Part shown: positions 1 through 11,400 of the stretch, piece by piece
Layout: the number at the start of each line of letters is the position of its first letter
Position numbering within the stretch: position 1 is the stretch's first letter
Source: Pythium myriotylum
Lineage: Eukaryota > Oomycota > Peronosporomycetes > Pythiales > Pythiaceae
NCBI GenBank assembly: GCA_023091665.1
Contig: JALJCQ010000013.1
Location: forward strand, 3,658,001-3,722,000
Direction: 5' to 3'
DNA: 64,000 bases
Translations under genes and position numbers: made by a program
Notes under the pieces: model-generated
Databases searched by the model: none
What the model was told of the DNA's origin: nothing
The model's input: the letters and a program-made list of their open reading frames with translations, nothing else

Positions 1-2161
1 AAAGGCGAGCGTGGGCAGTTGGGCACTCTCCTCATACAAGGTTCAGCCCGAGCGTGTCTGGCTCTGGCTCGGTTTTGCCTACATGGCAATGATGTTCGTC
101 TTGTTCATGGGTCTGAGCGTCTGGGTTTTGGAGAACGTGCACTTTAACGAGGGCGGGGATCGCTCGCCCACGCTAACAGAAGCCTCAGCCGCCGCAGACG
201 GCACGAGCTCCGACAGCGACTCTCAGTCGGGTTATCGACTTGCTGAGAGTCCGCGCGAAGTCACCGCCGTCACAATCGAGGACCCGCCAGTCAAGCACGA
301 GCGTCACTTTGCGCCGGTTTCACTCGCGTTCACTGACCTCTGGTACTCGGTGCCCAAGCCCGGAGATGAGAAGGAGGAGCTCACGCTGCTCAAAGGGATC
401 AGCGGCTACGCCGTACCGGGCACCATCACAGCGCTCATGGGCAGCTCGGGTGCTGGCAAGACGACGCTCATGGACGTGATCGCCGGGCGAAAGACTGGCG
501 GAACCATCAAGGGACAGATCTTCCTCAACGGCCACCCGGCCACCGACATGGCCATCCGTCGCTGCACCGCCTACTGCGAGCAGATGGATGTGCACCTCGA
601 CTCGGCCACCATTCGCGAGGCGCTCACATTCAGTGCTGTCCTCCGACAGAGCAGCTCGATCCCCATGAGTTTGAAGCTCGAATCAGTTGAGGAGTGTCTG
701 GATCTGCTAGATCTGCGTCCGATCGCCGACTTCATCGTTCGCGGATCGACGGTTGAGCAGCTCAAGCGACTCACCATCGGTGTGGAGCTCGCTGCGCAAC
801 CGAGTGTGCTCTTCCTGGACGAGCCGACGAGTGGCCTTGATGCGCGTGCTGCCAAAGTGATCATGGACGGCGTGCGCAAGGTCGCTGATTCGGGTCGCAC
901 GATCGTCTGCACGATCCACCAGCCTTCGTTCGAGGTCTTCCAGGTCTTCGATAGATTGCTGTTGCTCAAGCGTGGAGGTGAGACCGTGTACTTCGGAGAC
1001 CTTGGGCACCGCGGGCGTGCGATCATCGACTACTTTCAGGCCATCCACGGCGTTTCGCCGATCCCGTCGGACGACTACAACCCAGCAACGTGGATGCTTG
1101 AAGTTATCGGTGCCGGTGTCGGTGGTGGGTCCAGTGAGGAGAAGCAAGTCAAGTTGGACGCCATGTCTGACTTCGTGGCCACTTTCCAGACGAGTGCAAA
1201 GAAAGCCGAGCTGGATGCTGGTCTCAATCAGGACGGGATCACACGACCAGCAACAGGGGTCGGTCCCGTGGCGTTCGAGAAGAAGCGCGCGGCTACCAAC
1301 GGCGTGCAGGCTCGCATACTGCTCCAGCGTTCGTTCCGCACGTACTGGCGCACCCCTGACTACATGCTCTCTCGCGCGATTGCGTATGCGATGCTCTCAC
1401 TTTTGATGGGGCTGTCGTACCGAGACAGCGACTACAGCACGTTCCAAGGCGCCAATGCTGGTGTCAGTCTTGTGTACGGCTCGACCGTTTTCATCGGCGT
1501 CGTCGCCTTCGATGCAGCGCTGCCACTGGCGAGTGAGCTACGAGGAGCTTTCTACCGCGAACGTGCGTCACAGACATACAACGCATTCTGGTATTTTGTC
1601 AGTTCGAGCATCGTCGAGATCCCGTACGTGTTCGCTGTCACCCTGATCTTCTGCAGCATCATCTTTCCGATCGCTGGCTTTCGTGGAGCCTATCTCTTCT
1701 TGCTTTACTGGGTCCACTCCTCGTTCCATGTGCTGCTGCAGACGTACTTTGGCGAGCTCCTTGCGATCGCGTTGCCGGACGTCACATCTGCGCTCACGAT
1801 TGCCGTTATTCTCAACTCGTTCTTTTTCAATGTCATGGGTTTTAACCCACCTACGAGCAATATTCCGTCCGGTTACAAGTGGGTCTATGAGATCCTCCCA
1901 ACCAAGTTCCCTTTCACGATCATCACAGCGTTGCTGTTTGGCCGGTGCGAACATGACAGCGACTTTGGATGCAAGCAACTTGAGGGCGACTTACCACCGC
2001 AATTCACTCCCGGCACGACCGTCAAGGAGTACGTGAAGCGCGTCTTCAAGGCCGATATCGACGACATCTACTACAACTTTTCGCTTGTGATCGTCTACAT
2101 CGTGATTACTCGGGTACTCACGCTCCTGGCGATGCGTTTCATCAACCACCAACGTAGGTAG
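1..2161 (+). CDS. PDR/ABCG-type ABC transporter, C-terminal half (5' part outside the window)
   Basis: ATP-driven efflux pump of the pleiotropic drug resistance (full-size ABCG) type in the plasma membrane. The frame is open at the window edge (codons start at base 2), so only the end of the first membrane domain, the linker and the complete second half are present. Visible are the second Walker A GSSGAGKTTLMD, the degenerate signature LKRLTIGVEL, Walker B VLFLDEPTSGLDARAA, and the closing membrane domain with about six hydrophobic segments, ending in NHQRR. It is nearly identical to the full-length copy on the minus strand at 14,669-18,616; scattered changes lie near the C terminus, and the two diverge at the very start of this fragment (about bases 1-45). 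It is convergent with the glycoprotein gene at 2,287. The drug or lipid substrate cannot be read from the sequence. Confidence 0.9.
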   Translation, partial: KASVGSWALSSYKVQPERVWLWLGFAYMAMMFVLFMGLSVWVLENVHFNEGGDRSPTLTEASAAADGTSSDSDSQSGYRLAESPREVTAVTIEDPPVKHERHFAPVSLAFTDLWYSVPKPGDEKEELTLLKGISGYAVPGTITALMGSSGAGKTTLMDVIAGRKTGGTIKGQIFLNGHPATDMAIRRCTAYCEQMDVHLDSATIREALTFSAVLRQSSSIPMSLKLESVEECLDLLDLRPIADFIVRGSTVEQLKRLTIGVELAAQPSVLFLDEPTSGLDARAAKVIMDGVRKVADSGRTIVCTIHQPSFEVFQVFDRLLLLKRGGETVYFGDLGHRGRAIIDYFQAIHGVSPIPSDDYNPATWMLEVIGAGVGGGSSEEKQVKLDAMSDFVATFQTSAKKAELDAGLNQDGITRPATGVGPVAFEKKRAATNGVQARILLQRSFRTYWRTPDYMLSRAIAYAMLSLLMGLSYRDSDYSTFQGANAGVSLVYGSTVFIGVVAFDAALPLASELRGAFYRERASQTYNAFWYFVSSSIVEIPYVFAVTLIFCSIIFPIAGFRGAYLFLLYWVHSSFHVLLQTYFGELLAIALPDVTSALTIAVILNSFFFNVMGFNPPTSNIPSGYKWVYEILPTKFPFTIITALLFGRCEHDSDFGCKQLEGDLPPQFTPGTTVKEYVKRVFKADIDDIYYNFSLVIVYIVITRVLTLLAMRFINHQRR

Positions 2162-4735
2162 ATCGAGAAGTTGTTTACATTTGGTTGCCTCAGCAATAAA
2201 TTTGAGTACCGTAGACCAATCGTTCACTCCACGGGCAAGCGTTGTTGACTGAGTATCGTTCTTCATTTCACAACCGTTTCGCTTGATCAAGCCCATTGGG
2301 CTGCACGATTGGTCTCAGCTCCCTCCTCCTGAATCGTTAGCGCATTGATCGTGAACGACGCAATCGTGCGCTGGTGGAAACCATCTCTGGTATCCATGAC
2401 ACGACGGTGCAATAGCAAGGAAGGGAACTGGCTCTCGTCGAGCATTGCCCGCGCGATGACGTGAGGGTTCGTGATCTTCGCGAGTGCGTCGTCGACCTTC
2501 GCGAAACGAATGTAAAGCGACCACGCAATGGCAACCAAGAGCGCTCCAATCAAGAAACCGCAGCCGCCCAAACTTAGCCGCATATTCTCTGCCGGGATTG
2601 ACAACCACAACGCCACATCGTACACGTTTCCATCAAATGCCAGCGTTTCCTTGTTGCTTGGTAACAATGTGACATCCCGCACGACTGCGTCTTGAAACAG
2701 GAAGAACATGGCCGCAGTATACGTTGCTTGGAGAGTCGACTCCATATACATGTGGTTGTTGAGCACATTCTGTAGACGATCCTCCGCGAAGGCGTTGCAA
2801 AGCCATCCCCCAGAGAACACATTCTCATCCCAATGAATGTCCTTGACGTTGTGAGGCAGAAGGAGATCGCCCGCGATGGCGTCGTACATTGTGCCCTTCT
2901 TCACTGGTCTTGGAGGCTCGATAAGTTGCACTAGGGGTATCGGACGCTGTCGATACTGGGCATTCAGGTACGGTAGCGAGAGTAGACTTGTTGGAAGCGA
3001 GTTGGTACCTACAATGACTCTTTGGTTTGTAGACCCATCCATATCGCGCAAAGGGTAGGTGAGACCGAGACAATCGCTTCCGTTTACTTTACACGTTGCA
3101 TTGTACTCAGCCGAAAGATCCTGGAGAGTCCAACCGAGCCGGCCAACGGTGAGTGTGTAGATTTTGCGCAGATTCTTGATAGCAATGGGCGGTCTAGCAT
3201 CACGGAACCCGAAACTTCCATTGTGCGATTCTTCAAGCTCGTCAGCCTCTAATCGCTTGCCCACGCTTACTAGAAGCATCGAGGTAGTAGAAAGTCCAGA
3301 CGGGTGGTCAAGGCCGTCGAACAGCTCTTCAGCACTGCAGTCAGCAGGAAAGGTTGTGGGGTGACAGATATCTCGCTTGACGGACTGCAGAGATTCAGTT
3401 CCATTCTCGTCTAATCCGATTGCAAACGCGTGAATCAAAACAGGAGCATCATAGAGCGCATCAGCCTGAGAAATGGAGAGAGGAGGCCGGTCCCGCTTCT
3501 CGACGATTGTGCGCCATGGCCAAGGTCCGCGAACCCACGGCTCCACCCCTCTCAGCCGTGACATGTCTGTTCTGTTGATTGTATCGGCCAAGATCTCGGG
3601 GTCAACGTCAACTTCCAACGACATCGCGTCAAAACTGATCGTCGGCGATAACTGCGTGTGGGAGAGTTCCATCACGATGTCAGACATAGACATGTTCACC
3701 GAGCCATTGGCGAAACGGCGTGCCAGCTCGGGTCCGCTCTTCTCGACAAACCATTGCTTTTTCTCCAACTCACTAGCCTTGAGGTCCCACGGAAGAATGC
3801 CCGCGAGTCTGGCGCTCGAGATGTTTTGGTTCAAGGGAATCCGAGAACTGTTCTTGTCATTCCACGTGCCATTTTTGCCCATTGGGATGTACCGACTGGA
3901 CAAAAAAATCGCGTGGAGAAACAGATAGGCAGCCGTCGATGCATTCATGGGCAGGTTCGCTCCACTCATGTCCTTGTTCCCGTCCTTTCTCGACGGGTTA
4001 ACCGTCACACGTAATCGACGAGTATCCAATGCCTCTGGGAGCATCTTCCTCATCCAGTCGCGTTGTGGCATACCGTATACCAAGACATCATCCGGGACAT
4101 CTGCCCAGTGGTATCTTTGACTGAACATCCAGTCGCATTGGTTCGGTGCAAACGGCTCGCGCGGCATCACGAGGTTGCGGAGGATCGTGTTGGTCACCAA
4201 ATTCTTCGGCGTTTGCTCGGAAATCGAGTTCACTACGCCGGTTGTTCGACCCGAGGGGACTTGATTTTCGAATGCCAAGTCGACCGACAAGTCCGACGCT
4301 TGGATTCCTGGCTTCATTTCTACATCCCGAAGCTGCACGTTGAGCGCGTTGAACGCGTTGCCGACCAGATATCCGACGCCGGCGCTGAACGCCAGTGCGA
4401 CCATACGGACGCGCAAGTCCGGATCAGGCCGCAGCAAAAACCTCGTCAAGAACCTCAGCATGAGCACCTGCACGGCCGCCGTCACGAACATCTCCATCGG
4501 CTTGCCGAACATCGCGGCGAAGTTACCAGCGTACGAGTTGTACAGGTCCAGCAATCGGTTCAGTTCCTGCGTCGTCTTGCCGCGTTTGTCGAATCGCTCG
4601 AGTTCATGGCCTTCGTGGAAATAGAGCACAATGGCGATGATCGAGCCGACGGAAAAGAGCGTGAGCACGGTCAAGCGGCCAGGACGCAGTGCCACGCGCA
4701 GCACAAGCGGCGGCGGCGGTTCGAGATCGTGCACT
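1..4735. repeat. Left arm of large inverted duplication (PDR transporter + glycoprotein gene)
   Basis: This stretch recurs in inverted orientation at 13,075 to about 16,800. Both arms keep the same convergent gene order with almost the same protein sequence, and the roughly 110-bp gap between the two genes is shared as well. The arm may extend beyond the window. Homology stops near 4,735, about 60 codons inside the glycoprotein gene. Confidence 0.9.
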
Positions 4736-4911
4736 TTCTCGTGCGCTTTCGATTGGTCGGTCGACGAGGCCGCGACGGGCGCCATCTCGCGCGGCTCGAG
4801 CCGCTGCAGCTTCAGCGCGTCGGGCTCGTGCGTGGGCGTGGGCATCGGCAAGTGCGTGCGGACTCCATGTTGGTGTCGAGGATCGAATGGAGAAAAGAAA
4901 AAGGATCTCAT
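2287..4911 (-). CDS. Four-TM glycoprotein of unknown function
   Basis: An 874-residue protein that I do not recognise. A polar, Pro-rich N terminus of about 70 residues is followed by three hydrophobic segments (roughly residues 75-98, 138-160 and 168-190). A large, probably lumenal or extracellular region of about 600 residues follows, with many N-glycosylation sequons (for example NGS, NMS, NGT, NRT, NAT), then one last segment (GCGFLIGALLVAIAWSLYIRF) and a short tail. A second in-frame ATG at 4,845 (residue 23) may be the real start, because the first 22 residues are low-complexity. The gene is convergent with the transporter at 1-2,161. A broken copy in the opposite orientation lies at 13,075-14,562 and differs by a single residue over most of its length. 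A receptor or wall-associated role is possible but unsupported. Confidence 0.75.
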   Translation of the reverse strand: MRSFFFSPFDPRHQHGVRTHLPMPTPTHEPDALKLQRLEPREMAPVAASSTDQSKAHEKVHDLEPPPPLVLRVALRPGRLTVLTLFSVGSIIAIVLYFHEGHELERFDKRGKTTQELNRLLDLYNSYAGNFAAMFGKPMEMFVTAAVQVLMLRFLTRFLLRPDPDLRVRMVALAFSAGVGYLVGNAFNALNVQLRDVEMKPGIQASDLSVDLAFENQVPSGRTTGVVNSISEQTPKNLVTNTILRNLVMPREPFAPNQCDWMFSQRYHWADVPDDVLVYGMPQRDWMRKMLPEALDTRRLRVTVNPSRKDGNKDMSGANLPMNASTAAYLFLHAIFLSSRYIPMGKNGTWNDKNSSRIPLNQNISSARLAGILPWDLKASELEKKQWFVEKSGPELARRFANGSVNMSMSDIVMELSHTQLSPTISFDAMSLEVDVDPEILADTINRTDMSRLRGVEPWVRGPWPWRTIVEKRDRPPLSISQADALYDAPVLIHAFAIGLDENGTESLQSVKRDICHPTTFPADCSAEELFDGLDHPSGLSTTSMLLVSVGKRLEADELEESHNGSFGFRDARPPIAIKNLRKIYTLTVGRLGWTLQDLSAEYNATCKVNGSDCLGLTYPLRDMDGSTNQRVIVGTNSLPTSLLSLPYLNAQYRQRPIPLVQLIEPPRPVKKGTMYDAIAGDLLLPHNVKDIHWDENVFSGGWLCNAFAEDRLQNVLNNHMYMESTLQATYTAAMFFLFQDAVVRDVTLLPSNKETLAFDGNVYDVALWLSIPAENMRLSLGGCGFLIGALLVAIAWSLYIRFAKVDDALAKITNPHVIARAMLDESQFPSLLLHRRVMDTRDGFHQRTIASFTINALTIQEEGAETNRAAQWA

Positions 4912-5046
4912 TTATTGACTTTGAGAGATCCTCGGGGCCTCTTCAGGGTTCGAATATTATTTATAATAGGGTATCGGATTGAGGAGATGTAAAAACGGGT
5001 ATATACCGGTTAAGCTCATCAGACCAATTCTGCTTTCAGTATACGC

Positions 5047-5181
5047 GACGCACTCGAGTTCCTCGGCACGATAGCGCTCATGTGATGCCTCCCATGACTA
5101 TCCAGCGAATGCTGAGGTGTAATGGATTGACAATGCGAGGTCTAAAAAAAAAACGCTGAATGTGTGATGATACAGTCGTGT
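5047..5181 (+). pseudogene. Decayed fragment of the EML gene (exon 3, intron 3, start of exon 4)
   Basis: The plus strand here aligns with the minus-strand sequence 12,375 to about 12,238 of the EML gene. The blocks CTCGAGTTCCTCGGCACGAT and CATGACTATCCAGC are shared, and so are the intron end (TGTGATGAT...AGTCGTGT) and the spacing, with small indels and substitutions throughout. Frame and splice sites are lost. It sits beside the left inverted arm in the same divergent orientation to the glycoprotein gene that the real EML gene has on the right, so it looks like the outer remnant of the duplicated unit. Confidence 0.75.
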
Positions 5182-5331
5182 CGAGCACTGGCCCAGGCAC
5201 GACGTGCTCGAGTACGAAGGCCGTCGCGTCGTTTCAAGGGCACGTGCTGCGACGTGCGGTCTCGATGGATCACGGAGGCTCGTCAGCCCATCGGATGGCG
5301 ATCGAGACGGCCGACATTTCACGCAAGAAGC

Positions 5332-5350
5332 AGAGAGAGAGAGAGAGAGA
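5332..5350. repeat. Short (AG)n microsatellite
   Basis: About nine AG units in the 3' flank of the EML gene. No other gene is seen in 4,912-5,428 apart from the EML relic. Confidence 0.85.
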
Positions 5351-5428
5351 GGACAAGCATCGCCGTTTCAAGGCATCTGCTTTGTAGAGCTATTCGTGTT
5401 ATTCGAGTACAATACGAGTAAAGTGAGA

Positions 5429-8400
5429 CTACGCAGATTCGGCAGCCAAGACCTCCCAGACGAGCAAGCTCTTGTCATGGGTACCGATACTCACGAGCCG
5501 CGAGTCGTCGCACGTGAACACGACGTTGGCGACGTTGAGCGAGTGGCCGCGGAGCACGTGCTGCTCGACGTGCTTGGACAGACACGGGAAGTTGTAGATG
5601 CGCACGTCCCCTTTGTTACTCGCGGCTGCTAGCAGTGGCTTTGTGTGCGCTTTCGCGGCGGCGTGGAAAAACTCGTCCTCGCGTGCGACATCCCACAGAC
5701 CCTGCGTGGCCCACGAGAAGACGCACGAGTGCGTGGCCCACTGCGTGTCCTTCATGCTCGAGGGCGTCGCGATGGCACTGCCGTCCAGTGTCGACACGAA
5801 GAGCAGCTCGTACGCGTCGCTGTTGAGTCGCAGGCAGCTGCTGTCGCTCGCAAAGTCGATGTGGAGCACTCGGCCGTTCACTTTGTGGAACTTGAAGCGC
5901 AGCGAGTAGTTGTCGAGCGTCGAGTAAAAGTAGACGCAGTGGTCGGCGCTACCCATGGCCACGAGCGTGAGATCAGGCGAGACCTTGATGTCAAGAATGC
6001 TCTGCTTTGAGTCGCGACCCTCGTGTAGTACCTCGAGTGTCAGCGCGTCGAGAACCACGAAAGCTCCGTCTTTGTTGGCCATGTTACGAGACGCGGCGGC
6101 CTTCAGTGGACCGCTGCCGAAGCCGACCACGAGAGTCTTGCCGTCGGGCGCGTACACGATGCTTCGTAAGCTGCCATCAAGCGTGATCTTGACGAGCACC
6201 TCTCGCTTGTTTAGGTCCCACACGCGCACTGTCTGGTCTTCGCCTGCCGTCGCAACGAGATCTGGTCTCGTAGGATGTGCGCAGAGCGCAATCAGCTCCC
6301 CGTGGTCGAAGTGGCTCTCCGTCACCAGACTCGTCTCGCCCGTGAGCCGCGAGAGCTCGAGGACTTCGCCCCCTTTCGTGCCAATTAATACGCGATCTTC
6401 TGGTAGATCCCAGTACACCGACCGCACGATCGGATTCTGCACGGCCGGCTTTGCGTCAAGCAGACTGAACTCGGCCACGGGCGCGACACTCTTGGACCAG
6501 ACTTTGACTTTGCCGTCGCGCCCACCTGTCACACTCCCTTGTGCGGTCGCATGGATAGCATACACTGCGCCCTCGTGAGCAGGGATCGCTCTGGAGACAA
6601 CGCCAGACTCCCACACGTAGAGATGGCCAGACAGACAACCCGTAACAACCACGCTACCAATCGAAGCGCCACACAGCACAGGCTGCACTTTCGCCTTCGC
6701 GCCGAACACGCCAAACGTGCCCACAAGACTTGGAGCGTCAAGTCTCCAGAAGACCACGTGGTCCTTGCCGCCTGTGACGACCTGGAACTGTGCCGACGCA
6801 TCGTCCACGAATGTGACGAAGTACACATGCTGCCGCGTAGTTTTGGTGCTTGCGAGCAGGGCACCGTCGAACCAGAGGCCGCTGGGTGAGTTGTAGACTG
6901 CCAATGAGTGGAACTCGTCCTGACCGACCGCCGCCAGCAGCTTGTTAGTCGGCCCGAACGCGAGATAACTCACAGCTTTGTTGTGGAACTCACTCAACAC
7001 AGCGACTGTGCCACACGAAGACGGCTCCCAGATGTGGATCCTCGGGCGCTCGTGTTGGAGATGCTCACTGCAAATCTCGCCCGTAGCCACAAAACTACCA
7101 TCCTTTGTCGTCGCGAGACTGGCGATTGGTCTCGTGTGTCCCCGGTAAAACTGCTGTGAGTGCGTGCGACGATCGTATTGCACACCGAGACAACCTGTGT
7201 GATAGAGTACGTGCTTGGTCTTACCGTACACCGCGTTGTTGCGCACATCGTGGGAGCGAAACCCAAACACGTGCTCTAGCTCAAACGACAGCTTCGCCGC
7301 GACGCCATCGGCTTCGCTCGGCTCTGGCTGGTCGATGGTCGGCGGCATGATCGCACTCAAGTACGGCTTGATTTCCACTGGTGGGAGGTTCATGAATGCC
7401 TCAGGCACGAACATGCCTTCGTGGAGAATATCTTCGTCTTCATCGAGGTCCTTGACGACGCCAGCATTGCCCACAGTCTCGCCCAGCCGTTCTTCGTTCG
7501 CCTTTGCTCGTGTCTTTCGCCACTGGAGAACACACCGATCGCTGCGGCCGATGCTCACGCATTGTGCGCCGAGTCCGTGCGCCGAGAATGCGATCTGTGC
7601 GACAGCTCCGTGGTGGCCGCTGAAAGTCTTGAAGCCCGCGCTCTTACAGAAGCTCGGGTATTTCAGCAATCGGATCTGACCATGCGAAGTCCCAGCAGCG
7701 AGCACGCACTTGTCTAGGTCCTTGGAGGTTCCGGGGAGAGACGCTGCACTGGCTGTTATCGTGAGCTGCGCAGCCGTTGCCGTCGAGGGCCACGCGCCTT
7801 GATTGCTCCAGTTGTAGACTGTCGAGCACGTGTCCCATTTTTGATTTCGTAGCGCCGTGGCGCTCGCGACGTGCGAACCAGTCGTGATATCGGCGAAAAG
7901 CAGCTCGCAGCCCCCGCAGTTCGATCGCACGTACTGCGAGTCGCTAGAGATGTCGATGTGCGTGATCCAACTCTTGTGCTTACTGAAGACCGCACGCTTA
8001 GCGTAGTTGTTGGGCACGTCGTAGATGTAGACGCTGTTGTCCATCGACCCGACGACTAGCGACTGGCCGTCTGGCGAAAACTTTACCACGGTCACAGCCT
8101 GCTTGGTGTCGCGCGTCTCGTACACGAGCTCGACGCTGCCGCCGCGGTCTTCGAACACGAGCAGACTTCCGTCTTTCTTGTGGCGTTTTGCTGCGTGGCC
8201 ACCGCCCAAACCCACCGCGATGAAATCCCCGTCGTACGAATACGCACATGCACGACTAGCCGTGTCGAGCTCCTTGGCGAGCACCTGCACGTGGCGTGCC
8301 ATGTCCCATACGCGAAGCATTGCGTCGTCGCCTGTCGTGCAGAATCGCTCCTTTGATTGACAGACGCTCAGTCCGTGTAGTTCCTTGCGGAAGTGCGCAT

Positions 8401-11400
8401 CGATGGCTCCGACCAAGGTACCATCCGGGGTTTTTGGTGTGATCACCGATCCATCGAGCGAGGAAACTAAGTGCAGAGAGCACCCGCGTGTGCCCACGAT
8501 GAGCAAGTTCTTCTCATAATCCCAAAAAACACTGCGGATCGCGTACTTCGGGCCGTTGAACTCGCCAAACTCGCCGAGGCACTCCAGATCAGAGCTCCAA
8601 AGCTTGACAATGCCATCACGACCGCCACTAACGACATGGTACGGGGCCTTCGGCACGCAGTACAAGGCCGCGACACTACGTTGATGCGCTGGAATGATGC
8701 TCGCCAATTCGACGCCCTTAAATCGATAGAGATCGCCGCTCGTCGTACCCACTATCGCGTCTTTGCCACAATAAACGACTGATAGAAATGTTTGGAGCAA
8801 CCCTTTGCGACCCAGCAAAGCGTCCTTCTTTATCAAGTGGTGTCCCGAAAGCCGCCAGAAAGTGAGCTGCTTGACGCCGACGGTACAGAGCATCGAGCTG
8901 CCGTCAATCTGCTGCTGAAATGCGACACCCATGACGCGTCCCGGCCCGGCACTTGTTGCAGCATGGGCAATCAGGACGCTGCTTTGCCAGGCGTACACAG
9001 CCATCGAGTTCTGTTTGTCCAAACCAACCGTTACGAGCAAGTTGCCCGCTGAGTTAAAGCGCAGTTCGGCGATCCCGTGGCGATGAAAGCCACGAAGCGA
9101 GACGAGCGTTTCGAGCGTGTCAAGTCGCCAGACGTGAATCACTGGGAACTTTCCCATTTGGCCGGACGCCACAACTTCGGCTGAGCTCAACCACGACGAA
9201 GAGTTATCCTCCGATGTTGAGCGAGCCACGCCGTCTTCGGCTGTGTCAGCGCTGGTGTTTGGTCGCGATCCCTTCTTTTTACCGCCGAGATGGACGGCGA
9301 CGGCTGTGACTTCGTCCGTGTGTTGGCGAAAGTGGCGTTGCATCCATAACTTCGTGTCTAGCACAATGACCATACGCGCTGCAGGGTACACGAGCCATCC
9401 TTTGGCCTTCGAGGCGAAAACATTGTTGCGTGCGTCGTGGCAGCGATATCCGTAGACCCACTCAAGCTCGATGCTCTCGTTAGGTACCGAGGAGATTTCA
9501 AGGTCTTTTTCGTCGGGGGCGTCGGCTGGGGCGATCGCACTCGCAACCCACGGCTTGACAGGTGTGGCTACTTCAGAGGGTGCTTCCATTGGCACCGAGT
9601 GCTGCAAAAGCTCTAGCGCAAACTCACCAGTCGCTGCAGCTTCCTCGAAGGCCGAGCGTTCATCACCGCGACTCATCTCGAGCTCATCGTCGGACGTCGC
9701 ATGGTACTCAAACTCTTGGACGGCACCAGGGCTTGGCCCAGCCGGCGTGACGCCGTCGGAGCCGAGCGTGCCGGCGAAGTCTTCCTCTTCGTATTCGACT
9801 CGCCACTGGAATACGCACCGCTCGTCTTGCGCCGTCGCGAGCACAAATGCGTTGTCGCTCGTGAACGCAACGCTAGTGAGAGCACTACTGGCTCCCGAGA
9901 GCTTGTGCGCGACCGACTGAGTTGATACACACGGGTAACGGAAAAGGTGGAGACCGCCGAAATTGTCTCCGACAGCGAGTAATGATTGTTGACCGTTCCC
10001 AGACGCGCGGCCCACGGCTGTGACTTCGTAGAAAGAACTCTGCTGGGTCGCCCATGCACCTTGCACTGCCCAACCATAAGGACATGTCGTTGTGAGCCAC
10101 TCGACGTCTTTGAGTGTCGCGATGCGTGTGATCTCGACACCTGAAGAGGCTTCGAAGAATACCATTTCGCCTTTGTTCTGCGCATTAGCCATGATATACT
10201 CGCCTGTAGACGAGAAGTCGAAATGGCTGAGCACCGCGCTCGTGTCGCGGGCCTTGCACTTGCCCTTGGACGCCCAATCATCTGTATTGTATGCATAAAT
10301 GAATGCGTCGTTGCTGCCGACGGCGAACGTGAGTCCGTCACCCGAGAATTTCACGTTGCGAATAAACTTCTTCGAGTCTTTCGCCTCGTACTTGACGGCT
10401 AAGGTCGCTTCGCTCAGCACTGCGAACGCTCCTTGCTTGTTGATGTTCACAAGTCTACTCAGCTTTTTCTTTGTCACATCTCGTTCGTCGTCGGCACCTT
10501 GACCGATCGCTAGTAGCGACCCATCGGGGGAGTATGCACATGTACGCGATGGCGCATCCAGTGTGACCATCTTCAATTGCCGGTGGGTCGACATATCCCA
10601 CACGCGGACGCTGCGATCGTCTCCCGTTGTCGCAAACTCGCGCTTCATTGGATGGACAGCGAGGCCGTGGAGCTCATAGGCAAAGTGACCACAGAGCATC
10701 GCGCCAAAGTGGAGATTGGAGCCGTCACTTGCCGCGATTTCATAAACTTCTGCTCCAGACGTCGCGATGAGGAGCTTGGCACCGCCATCAGGTGACGCGA
10801 CGAGGCTTCGCACGCGAGAAGAGACACTTCCGAGAGCCTCCAAGTCAAACTGCGCACCAGGCTCAACGCGTTTGCTCCAAAGGCGAACTTTTCCGTCTCG
10901 ACCACCACTAAGAATCCCACCAGGGAATGACTGCAATACATTGACTGACGCCGCGTGGGCGTGGATGACTTTGACGCAGTTGCGGCCTTCAAAGACGAGG
11001 ATCTGGCCGCGAGCTGAGCCGGCCAAGACGATGTTCGGGTCGTTAGGCATCGCGCAGAGACTCAGCAGCGTCTGCACTTTGGCCTTACGGCCAAGCACGC
11101 CGCTTCGCTTGTAAAATAGCGCGTGACTGCTGCTATATCGTCCGTCGCTTTCGCGAGACCAGAAGAAGAGATGACGACGACCAGAGGTCACGAATTGCGT
11201 CGCGCTCGTGATGACGCAAGCATGAACGGGCTCGCGGCCACAACGATCGGCAAAGATGAGCGACGCAGGCTTGAACCACTCAATGGACGAAATTGCTGCA
11301 CTGCCAGTGGCGCTTGTGGTTCCTGGGGAGGGCGAGACCGCCGTTTCCCATTGGTAGACTGCTACACAGTGGAATGGATCTTGGCCTACGCTGACAAGTG

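Noticed and set aside
4940..4975. GGTTCGAAT resembling a tRNA B box
   Set aside because: No matching A box or foldable acceptor stem around it.
4063..4992. A 309-codon plus-strand open frame, also present on the minus strand of the right arm
   Set aside because: Antisense to the glycoprotein gene in both copies; it is repeated only because the gene is.
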